Below, piece after piece: positions 13,684-19,813 of a stretch of DNA of 19,813 nt. The translations under genes were made by a program, and so were the position numbers. Source of the DNA: Clostridia bacterium. GTDB taxonomy: Bacteria > Bacillota > Clostridia > Monoglobales > Monoglobaceae. The notes under the pieces were generated by a model that saw only the letters and a program-made list of their open reading frames with translations, was not told the origin of the DNA and searched no databases. Positions within the stretch are counted from its first letter, which is position 1, and the number at the start of each line of letters is the position of its first letter. The stretch covers positions 1 through 19,813 of the forward strand of contig JAFQRU010000024.1 in the NCBI GenBank assembly GCA_017409915.1, written 5' to 3'.

Positions 13684-15545
13684 TTTGTCTCCTCCTTGGC
13701 GATGTTTACCCCTGCAATTCCAAGAGCCAGTATAAACCAGAAAACCATAACGACACGATAGTTATAGAAGCAGTTGTCAAATAACCCCTGCACCATAAAT
13801 GCGCAAACCGCCGCACCTATGGAAACCATAAGGGTTTTAAGCCTTCTGCTCTGGGTAAGGTTATGCCCGAGGCATAACTGTTTAAACCAGAAGAACAAAA
13901 TCAAAACGAAGTTTATAATTCCCCCAAGGCCTGTTTCAATCCAGACCTGCAAGAAAAGGTTATGCGAATGCGGAGCAACAACTGCGCTATACGCATAGAA
14001 AGGATAAACCGCGTTGAAAGCCTCTTCTCCCATTCCGATTCCGCTGAGCCAGAAATCTTTCATCATAAGAATTGAGCCCATCCAGATAAAAACTCTGTAT
14101 GAAGTTGAGCTGTCCGACATATCGCCGACGCTTGTCAGTCTTTGAAGTATAGTCTCAGGAATTACAAAAGGTATAATCGGAAGCACTAAAAGAGCAAGTC
14201 CCCAAAGCTTTCCGCAAACGAAGGTAACATAAATTGCCGCCGCAACGACCAAGGCAATCCAGCAGCCTCTTGAAAAAGTAAGAATCAAAACGATTCCCAT
14301 AACTGCCGCTAAGGCGCCCCAGAAAATTTTGGAGCCCCAGTTTTTCTCGGTCCACATAAGGCCTATGCAGACAGGGAGAACAAGGAGAATATATTCCCCT
14401 AAAACATTGGGATTTTCAAGGGTGGAATAAATTCGCATTGAAATCCCTTCAAACATTTCCGAGTCAATCCAGGCTTCCGCTCCGCCGGGTTTGAAAATAT
14501 ACTGATAAATCCCGTAAAGGCAAACGAAAAAGCCTGAAACCGCAAAAGTTTTTAAAAGGTCGAAGAACTGTTTTTTTGTTCTTATGGTGTTTATAACCAC
14601 ATAGAAGAACACTATCATAACTGCATATATAAACCAAATCTGAATGCTCTTTCCTCTTGCAAAGGACATAAGAGCCGCCACGAAATAGATGAAAATCATC
14701 AGCATTATAAACATACCGACAATGCCGAACTTCCACTCAAAGTTCTTGCTTGTTATGGCTTTGGCCACAAGGGAACAAGCGCAAAGAACGCAAAGCCCTG
14801 CAAGAACCATTGTTGGAATAAATGGTGCCAAAAACGCTGTCACAAAAACCCCGAACTCTACCTTATAGAAAACCATTGAAACAAAGAGGATTCCCATAAT
14901 GAAAAGAAGTCCCATAAGGGGATGAACAAATACAGAAAGGAGGGCCATTAAAGCGCCGAAAATAGTGCAACAATAATATCTTGCCCTTGACTTACTGCAC
15001 TTTGTCATATAATAGAACTTATAGTTAAGCTCGGTTCCTAAGAAATATTCTGCAATACGGGAGGTTAAGGTTGGCTTAATATAATCAGTAATGTTTAGAT
15101 TAAGCACGGCAATACTTCCGCAGAAAATTGCCCCAAGGGTTGTCCACTGATTAAATCCTCCACCCATAGCATAATTCAAAATGGTGTAAAGGCCAAGCCA
15201 TACGCCAAAAAGAATTCCCATAAACCTTAAATTAAGAGCAAGGAAATTATGGAGAAGATATTTGCAGGCGGTTATAAGAAAAGACCGCTCTTTGCATTTG
15301 GTAAAAAACTCGTTCTTCTCCCCAAGCTTTTCTAAAATCTTAATGTCAAGACCTAAGATTTTATTCGAAACGCTTCCCTTTTCTATGTCGGAATCAACCC
15401 GACGGAACCAGCTTGCGATCTTGCTTTTTGCCCACTTAGAGGTAATCCAACTGTAAAATGCGCATAAAGCCTTATAAATAAAGCTGTTCTTTATTAACTT
15501 GTTCCAGATTAAAAGCCAAAGATACTGAAAATACCCTGTTTTCAT
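13680..15545 (-). CDS. O-antigen ligase / polymerase family membrane protein (Wzy_C type)
   Basis: Polytopic membrane protein of 621 residues. The C-terminal half carries the hallmarks of the O-antigen ligase/WaaL family: STLENPNVLGEY (374-385), TFSRGCW (423-429) and the long extracytoplasmic loop ending in HSHNLFLQVWIETGLGG (526-542). Family members transfer or polymerise undecaprenyl-linked glycans outside the membrane; in Gram-positives the acceptor is often unknown. The first 100 residues are unusual: mostly basic and amphipathic (KSKIASWFRRVDSDIEKG...LEKLGEKNEFFTKCKERS) with at most one re-entrant helix, before the first clear membrane segment at about 105. Four-base ATGA overlaps join it to murJ and to the glycosyltransferase gene, so all three are translated together. 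Confidence 0.87.
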   Translation of the reverse strand: MKTGYFQYLWLLIWNKLIKNSFIYKALCAFYSWITSKWAKSKIASWFRRVDSDIEKGSVSNKILGLDIKILEKLGEKNEFFTKCKERSFLITACKYLLHNFLALNLRFMGILFGVWLGLYTILNYAMGGGFNQWTTLGAIFCGSIAVLNLNITDYIKPTLTSRIAEYFLGTELNYKFYYMTKCSKSRARYYCCTIFGALMALLSVFVHPLMGLLFIMGILFVSMVFYKVEFGVFVTAFLAPFIPTMVLAGLCVLCACSLVAKAITSKNFEWKFGIVGMFIMLMIFIYFVAALMSFARGKSIQIWFIYAVMIVFFYVVINTIRTKKQFFDLLKTFAVSGFFVCLYGIYQYIFKPGGAEAWIDSEMFEGISMRIYSTLENPNVLGEYILLVLPVCIGLMWTEKNWGSKIFWGALAAVMGIVLILTFSRGCWIALVVAAAIYVTFVCGKLWGLALLVLPIIPFVIPETILQRLTSVGDMSDSSTSYRVFIWMGSILMMKDFWLSGIGMGEEAFNAVYPFYAYSAVVAPHSHNLFLQVWIETGLGGIINFVLILFFWFKQLCLGHNLTQSRRLKTLMVSIGAAVCAFMVQGLFDNCFYNYRVVMVFWFILALGIAGVNIAKEETK

Positions 15546-17086
15546 TTGTTCCTCCTAAGCTCTTTAAGCATTTCAAGCTTTAATAAAAATCCTAATCCTA
15601 AATATACGATTAACGCCGGGAGAGACGCTATGCAAAGCTTCAATAAGGTCATAACCATTCCCTCTCCAAACATATCTTTTATAAATCCATATATTGCTCC
15701 TGCGATAAAGACAGCTACCGCTGAGGAGATTATTATCTTAACCAAATCAAATATAAACTCTTTTGTTATAACCTTATTCCCTTTTCTGTTTATCATAATC
15801 ATAAGTGAAAGGGCGATGAACACCGAGCTTATGGTTGTTGCAAGGGCAAGGCCCCCGATTTCCATTTTGAAAACGAAAACATTAAGGAGCATAACTCCGA
15901 TATTGACCATAACTCCCAAAATTGAAACAACCATCGGGGTTACGCCGTCTTTTATGGCATAAAAACTCTTATTTAATATTTCGCAAATGGCATAGGCAAC
16001 CATACCGAATGAATAATAGTATAGTGCCGTTGCCGTAACGCGCGTATTCTCCGCCGTGAACTTCCCGTGCTCAAAAACCACTTTTATAACAGGTTCGGAG
16101 AGAGCGATAAAGAGCGCCGAAATAAAGCCTATTACGAAAATCGTCCAGGAAAGAGAGCTTCTTGTTGTTTTCGCAAAACCGTCTGTATCCCCGCCTGCGC
16201 TCTGTCGGGAGAGCTTGGGGAAAATGAAGTTGGTTACTGCATAGGCAAAAACCCCTACCATTATTATATAAATCTTGTTTGCCCAGTTGAGCCCCGACAC
16301 AATGCCGTCTCCTAAATTTGAGCCGACCATTGTGTTAATAAGAGTGCAGATTGGCTGAACCCAGGAGCTTATTAATATAGGAAGAGCAAGTTTTAACGCC
16401 TCGCCTATTCCTTTATCCCTAAGATTAAATGAGGGACGGAACTTAAAACCTTTTTTATAAAGGGATGGGATTTGAACAATAAGTTGGAGCGCCCAGGCAA
16501 CAACCATAGACACTGCAACGCCCATAAGTCCCAAAGAGTCCCCGAAAATCACAAGGTATAAAATCATAACCGAGTTGGAAACAAGGCTTATAAGGGAAGG
16601 TATATTAAATTCGCCGTATGATTGAAGTAGTCCTACCGCAATATAGGCAACCGCCGTAAAGATGATTGACGGGAACAAAACTTTAAGTAGCCTTGCCGTT
16701 TCCATAATCTTTATTTCGTCATAGCCGTTTGCAATAAAGCCAACAATCTCCTTTGAAAAGATTATACCCAAAAGAGACAGACCTATCGCCACAATTGTTA
16801 CAAGGCTTATAAAATTGCAGGCAAATTTCTCCGCCCTTTCCCGACCGTCCTTTAACATAAAGTTATTGAAAACGGGCACAAAGGTAGAGAGGATTGCCAC
16901 CCCTAAGGTCATATCAAAAAACAAAAGGGGAATAGAAGACGCTGTATTTATAATATCCGAAAGATACCCCTGGCCGTAAACCGAGCCGATTAAGGTCTCC
17001 CGAAACAGTCCTAAAAACTTCGCACAAAAAATTATAAAGGACATAAAACTCATGGTGCGGATAGCTTTTGAAGACTTTTCTTCCAT
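15542..17086 (-). CDS. murJ: MurJ-family lipid II flippase
   Basis: The 514-residue protein has about 14 membrane helices and the MurJ (MVF) N-terminus: SFIIFCAKFLGLFRETLIGSVYG with Arg29, then YLSDIINTA with Asp44, equivalents of the charged residues in the central cavity of E. coli MurJ. SSIPLLFFDMTLGVAILSTFVPVF follows, and FEHGKFTAENT later, both MurJ-typical. It probably flips lipid II, though in this setting it could carry another undecaprenyl-linked glycan. It is first in an eight-gene operon behind a strong promoter. AGGAGG lies 8 bases before the ATG. Its TGA overlaps the start of the ligase gene. Confidence 0.88.
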   Translation of the reverse strand: MEEKSSKAIRTMSFMSFIIFCAKFLGLFRETLIGSVYGQGYLSDIINTASSIPLLFFDMTLGVAILSTFVPVFNNFMLKDGRERAEKFACNFISLVTIVAIGLSLLGIIFSKEIVGFIANGYDEIKIMETARLLKVLFPSIIFTAVAYIAVGLLQSYGEFNIPSLISLVSNSVMILYLVIFGDSLGLMGVAVSMVVAWALQLIVQIPSLYKKGFKFRPSFNLRDKGIGEALKLALPILISSWVQPICTLINTMVGSNLGDGIVSGLNWANKIYIIMVGVFAYAVTNFIFPKLSRQSAGGDTDGFAKTTRSSLSWTIFVIGFISALFIALSEPVIKVVFEHGKFTAENTRVTATALYYYSFGMVAYAICEILNKSFYAIKDGVTPMVVSILGVMVNIGVMLLNVFVFKMEIGGLALATTISSVFIALSLMIMINRKGNKVITKEFIFDLVKIIISSAVAVFIAGAIYGFIKDMFGEGMVMTLLKLCIASLPALIVYLGLGFLLKLEMLKELRRNK

Positions 17087-17126
17087 ATATATCCCCTCCT
17101 TTTTATGTCATTTTAAACCAACTTAT

Positions 17127-17155
17127 ATTATACACTATATTCATTTAAAAGTAAA
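17127..17155 (-). promoter_or_regulatory. Sigma-A promoter of the murJ-rqcP operon
   Basis: On the minus strand, TTTACT (17155-17150) and consensus TATAAT (17132-17127) are 17 bp apart. Expected start near 17120 gives a leader of about 34 nt ending in AGGAGGGG. It stands right after the typA terminator, so the operon is independent of typA. Confidence 0.75.
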
Positions 17156-17166
17156 GGAAAAAGTGG

Positions 17167-17192
17167 AAAAAGCAAGGCTATGCCTTGCTTTT
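17167..17192 (-). terminator. Rho-independent terminator overlapping the typA stop codon
   Basis: An 11-bp stem (17168-17178 and 17182-17192, core AGCAAGGC/GCCTTGCT) closes on a 3-base loop that contains part of the typA TAG; on the minus strand it runs into TTTTT. As at comF, the ascending arm encodes the end of the protein (KSKA). Confidence 0.8.
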
Positions 17193-19001
17193 GCTTTTCG
17201 CTTTCAAACGAAGTTCTGTATTTAAAATTCGCTTTCTTAGTCTTAAACTTTTTGGCGTAACCTCTAAAAGCTCATCGTCTGCCAAAAATTCAAGGCAAGC
17301 CTCCAAGCTTAAAACCACAGGGGGAACAAGGCGAAGAGCCTCATCGCTACCTGATGCACGGGTGTTTGTAAGCTGTTTTTTCTTGCAGACATTAACCGCC
17401 AAATCCTCCATTTTCGGATTCATTCCAACAATCATTCCCTCGTAAACAGGGGTGTTAGGACCGATAAAGAGAGCGCCTCTGTCCTGCACTTTAAAGAGGC
17501 CATATCCAACCGCTTCGCCTGTATCAAATGACACGAGAGAGCCTGTATAACGCTTGGTTATTTCCCCTTTGAATGGCTCATAGCCTAAGAATATTGAGTT
17601 TAAAATCCCCTCGCCTCGGGTGTCGGTCATAAACTCGTTTCTGTATCCCAAAAGACCACGGGCAGGGATTTTATATTCAAGGCGCATACGGCTTCCAACG
17701 GGAGTCATATTAAGAAGTTCACCTTTTCTTGAACCGATTTTCTCCATAACTGCACCCATAGAGTCCTCAGGGGCATCGATTACAAGCTTTTCCATAGGCT
17801 CATTCAAAACGCCGTCAATTTCCTTATATAAAACCTTAGGAGTGCTTACGGAAAATTCAAAGCCTTCTCTTCGCATAGTTTCAATAAGAATTGAAATGTG
17901 CATTTCTCCTCGTCCTGCAACCTTAAAGCTGTCTGTATGGTCGCCGTCGGAAACTCTTAAAGAAACATCCTTTAAAAGCTCACGATAAAGTCTGTCCCTA
18001 AGCTGACGGGAGGTAACAAACTTACCCTCTTTCCCTGCAAATGGACTGTCATTTACGGAGAATGTCATCTCGATTGTAGGCTCGCTTATTTTAACAAAAG
18101 GAAGGGGCGTAACATCATTTAAAGATGTTATTGTGTCCCCGATATTTATTTCGGTTATTCCTGAAATGCAGACAATATCCCCAACCGTTGCATCGCTCAC
18201 CACCGTCTTTGAAAGTCCGTCAATCTGGTAGAGGTTAACCGCTTTTGCCTTATACGGCTGATGCTTTTCGTGGTAGTCGCAGACCATAATCTCCTGATTC
18301 TGCTTGATTGTTCCGCGCTCAATTCTGCCTACGGCAATTCTTCCAACATACTCGTTGTATTCAATCGAGGAAACAAGCATTTGAAGTTCGCCTTCTGCAT
18401 CTCCCTCAGGCGGATTTATATAGCTTTTGATAGTTTCAAAGAGTGGCTCTAAATCCTTTCCCTCTTCGTATGGGTCAAAGGATGCCGTCCCCGCTCTTCC
18501 TGAGCAATATATTATAGGGCTGTCAAGCTGTTCTTCGTTTGCTTCAAGGTCAAATAAAAGTTCTAAAACCTCGTCCCCAACCTCATCAAGCCTTGCGTCA
18601 GGGCGGTCAATCTTATTCACAACGATAATTATTCTGTGGTTGAGTTCAAGAGCCTTTTGAAGAACGAATCTCGTCTGTGGCATAGGGCCCTCCGCCGCAT
18701 CAACAAGGAGGATAACCCCGTTAACCATTTTCAGAATTCGCTCAACCTCGCCGCCGAAATCGGCGTGACCAGGCGTATCAACTATATTAATTTTTATATC
18801 CTTATAATATGCAGAGGTGTTTTTAGCAAGGATTGTTATTCCTCTTTCCCTCTCCAAATCGTTATTGTCCATAACCCTTTCAGGTGCAACCTGATTTTCT
18901 CTGTAAATCCCGCCCTGTTTGAGCATCTCGTCAACCAAGGTTGTTTTGCCGTGGTCAACATGGGCAATAATTGCGATATTTCTTAAATCTTCTCTTCTCA
19001 T
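17178..19001 (-). CDS. typA: TypA/BipA translational GTPase
   Basis: Ribosome-binding GTPase related to EF-G and LepA, involved in ribosome assembly and growth under stress such as cold. The 607-residue product has the family length. G motifs: AHVDHGKT (13-20), the switch I stretch RERGITI (51-57), DTPGHADF (75-82), NKIDRPDA (129-136). EF-G-like domains II, III and V and the TypA-specific C-terminal domain follow: RVSDGDHTDSFKVAGRGEMHISILIE in the middle, and KKKQLTNTRASGSDEALRLVPP near the end, both diagnostic. The lysine/serine-rich tail is encoded by the terminator arm. GAGG lies eight bases before the ATG. Transcribed divergently from mscL from its own promoter. Confidence 0.97.
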   Translation of the reverse strand: MRREDLRNIAIIAHVDHGKTTLVDEMLKQGGIYRENQVAPERVMDNNDLERERGITILAKNTSAYYKDIKINIVDTPGHADFGGEVERILKMVNGVILLVDAAEGPMPQTRFVLQKALELNHRIIIVVNKIDRPDARLDEVGDEVLELLFDLEANEEQLDSPIIYCSGRAGTASFDPYEEGKDLEPLFETIKSYINPPEGDAEGELQMLVSSIEYNEYVGRIAVGRIERGTIKQNQEIMVCDYHEKHQPYKAKAVNLYQIDGLSKTVVSDATVGDIVCISGITEINIGDTITSLNDVTPLPFVKISEPTIEMTFSVNDSPFAGKEGKFVTSRQLRDRLYRELLKDVSLRVSDGDHTDSFKVAGRGEMHISILIETMRREGFEFSVSTPKVLYKEIDGVLNEPMEKLVIDAPEDSMGAVMEKIGSRKGELLNMTPVGSRMRLEYKIPARGLLGYRNEFMTDTRGEGILNSIFLGYEPFKGEITKRYTGSLVSFDTGEAVGYGLFKVQDRGALFIGPNTPVYEGMIVGMNPKMEDLAVNVCKKKQLTNTRASGSDEALRLVPPVVLSLEACLEFLADDELLEVTPKSLRLRKRILNTELRLKAKSKSKA

Positions 19002-19030
19002 TTTTTAACCTCACTTTTTGTCCAAAAGCA

Positions 19031-19059
19031 ATTATACCCCAGTTTAGATACTTTGTCCA
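19031..19059 (-). promoter_or_regulatory. Sigma-A promoter of typA
   Basis: On the minus strand, TGGACA (19059-19054) and consensus TATAAT (19036-19031) are 17 bp apart, with an expected start near 19024 and a short leader of about 23 nt that includes GAGG. One mismatch to the -35 consensus. Confidence 0.75.
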
Positions 19060-19122
19060 TAGTTTGTGCGATATTTTGTATAATTTAACAAGAACTTTTT
19101 TGTTTTATTTTGTCGCAAAATA

Positions 19123-19131
19123 TGATACAAT
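19123..19131 (+). promoter_or_regulatory. Extended -10 promoter of mscL
   Basis: TGATACAAT is an extended -10 element (TGn plus TACAAT). No good -35 is seen 16-18 bp upstream, only T-rich sequence, which fits extended -10 promoters. Expected start near 19138, 24 bases before the ATG. Confidence 0.6.
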
Positions 19132-19161
19132 GGTTACATTAAAAGTTTTGGAGGTATTTTT

Positions 19162-19581
19162 ATGTGGAATGACTTTAAAAAATTTGCCTTTAAGGGAAAC
19201 ATTATTGACATGTCAGTCGGCGTTATAGTCGGCGGTGCTTTTGGAAAAATTGTTACCGCCTTGGTTAATAACATTATAACCCCGCTCATCTCCCTGCTTA
19301 TCGGCAAAGTAAATTTCTCAGATCTCAAATGGGTTATAACCCCGGCAACAACCGTTGACGGCGTTGAAGTTGCAGAGAATGCACTTTTATACGGAGCATT
19401 CATTCAGAGCGTTATCGACTTCTTTATTATTGCATTTTGTATTTTCATTTTCCTGAGAATCATAACAAAAGCAAAGTCAAAGTTCGAGAAGAAAGTCGAG
19501 GAGGAAGCTCCTGCTCCTGCCGGTCCTACAACAGAGGAACTCTTAACTGAAATCCGCGACCTTTTAAAAAATAAGGAATAA
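19162..19581 (+). CDS. mscL: MscL, large-conductance mechanosensitive channel
   Basis: Homopentameric membrane channel that opens under membrane tension to release solutes on hypo-osmotic shock. The 139-residue product has the family size. Residues 1-14 (MWNDFKKFAFKGNI) form the amphipathic N-terminal helix. TM1 spans about 15-43, with the signature IDMSVGVIVGGAFGKIVTALVNNIITPL including the gate glycines. A periplasmic loop of about 30 residues follows, then TM2 at about 75-98 (YGAFIQSVIDFFIIAFCIFIFLRI). The cytoplasmic helix ends in TEELLTEIRDLLK, the usual MscL tail. The linker contains APAPAG. TTGGAGG precedes the ATG by seven bases. It is the only plus-strand gene here and appears monocistronic. 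Confidence 0.97.
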   Translation: MWNDFKKFAFKGNIIDMSVGVIVGGAFGKIVTALVNNIITPLISLLIGKVNFSDLKWVITPATTVDGVEVAENALLYGAFIQSVIDFFIIAFCIFIFLRIITKAKSKFEKKVEEEAPAPAGPTTEELLTEIRDLLKNKE

Positions 19582-19583
19582 TT

Positions 19584-19611
19584 AAAAATGTCCCCAATGG
19601 GGACATTTTTT
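19584..19611 (+). terminator. Rho-independent terminator of mscL
   Basis: A perfect 12-bp stem AAAAATGTCCCC/GGGGACATTTTT (19584-19595 and 19599-19610) on an AAT loop is followed by T residues, starting three bases after the mscL stop codon. Confidence 0.88.
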
Positions 19612-19646
19612 ATGCTCGAAAATTAAATATAATAACCTTGCAATAA

Positions 19647-19676
19647 AAAAGAAGCGACAATATTGTCGCTTCTTTT
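19647..19676 (-). terminator. Fully palindromic terminator between mscL and the SLH gene
   Basis: Thirty bases form an uninterrupted palindrome (half-site AAAAGAAGCGACAAT). On the minus strand the descending arm runs into six T residues (19650-19645), so it mainly terminates the SLH gene, 12 bases after its stop. A shorter T-run exists on the plus side, so it may also back up the mscL terminator. Confidence 0.8.
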
Positions 19677-19688
19677 AATATGCTTTAA

Positions 19689-19813
19689 TTATTTATTGTA
19701 AGCTAAAACAAATCTCTGCATCATAGCAGCAACTTCAGCTCTTGTAGCTTCTCCCTTAGGATCAAGGAGGTTACCGCCCTTACCGTTCATGATACCATTA
19801 GCTACTGCCCAAG
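19689..19813 (-). CDS. C-terminal SLH domain of a surface protein (partial; gene enters from the right edge)
   Basis: The last 40 codons of a minus-strand gene are visible, ending in TAA at 19691-19689. They read WAVANGIMNGKGGNLLDPKG followed by EATRAEVAAMMQRFVLAYNK, a clear SLH (S-layer homology) repeat end: the WAVxNGI-G motif, then P, then ATRAEVAxMxxRF. SLH domains anchor exported proteins to secondary cell-wall polysaccharide, often pyruvylated. The rest of the protein, and therefore its function, lies outside the window. Confidence 0.88.
   Translation of the reverse strand, partial: WAVANGIMNGKGGNLLDPKGEATRAEVAAMMQRFVLAYNK

Noticed and set aside
19053..19084. Second plus-strand TATAAT (19079-19084) as a promoter for mscL
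   Set aside because: No acceptable -35 at 16-18 bp (TTGTCC is 20 bp away), and the extended -10 at 19123-19131 lies closer to the gene.
1..19813. Signs of mobile DNA (integrase, transposase, direct repeats, CRISPR, tRNA-linked insertion)
   Set aside because: All genes are core or envelope functions with matching style of ribosome binding sites and spacing; no repeats, recombinases or tRNA genes were seen.

Overview
The window looks like chromosomal DNA from a low-to-mid GC Firmicute, most likely a member of Clostridia. Three things point there: a division/cell-wall (dcw) cluster in the order mraZ-rsmH-ftsL-like-PBP-murE-murF; strong purine-rich ribosome binding sites (AGGAGG) with sigma-A type promoters; and an S-layer-homology (SLH) protein at the right edge. 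MurE carries the DNPR signature of meso-diaminopimelate ligases, so the peptidoglycan is probably mDAP-type. Nearly all genes lie on the minus strand and are read from right to left; mscL is the only plus-strand gene. There are no tRNAs, rRNAs, IS elements or CRISPR arrays that I can see.

Region 1 (1-6132, minus): the dcw operon. A sigma-A promoter (6104-6132) is followed by a row of 10-bp-spaced MraZ boxes (6059-6098). Then come mraZ, rsmH, an FtsL/DivIC-like protein, a PASTA-containing class B penicillin-binding protein, murE and the first 102 codons of murF. The operon makes septal peptidoglycan precursors and the division transpeptidase, and its first gene probably represses it.

Region 2 (6258-8798, minus): rny (RNase Y) with its own consensus promoter, then comF, each followed by a hairpin terminator. 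The rny start codon appears to be ATA.

Region 3 (8821-17155, minus): an eight-gene, tightly packed operon behind one strong promoter: murJ, an O-antigen-ligase/polymerase family protein, a GT4 glycosyltransferase, two tandem DUF4330-like membrane-anchored proteins, a YabM/SpoVB-type flippase, mazG and rqcP. The last three match the conserved yabM-yabN-yabO block of Bacilli and Clostridia. The first five look like a module for building or exporting a cell-surface polysaccharide. This is the least characterised part of the window.

Region 4 (17167-19813): typA/bipA (minus) and mscL (plus) diverge from a shared 160-bp intergenic region carrying a promoter for each. mscL ends at its own terminator and converges on a second, fully palindromic terminator that closes the SLH-domain gene entering from the right edge. 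No gene-free stretch exceeds about 280 bp; the longest (5994-6274) holds the mraZ promoter, operator and leader and the comF terminator.
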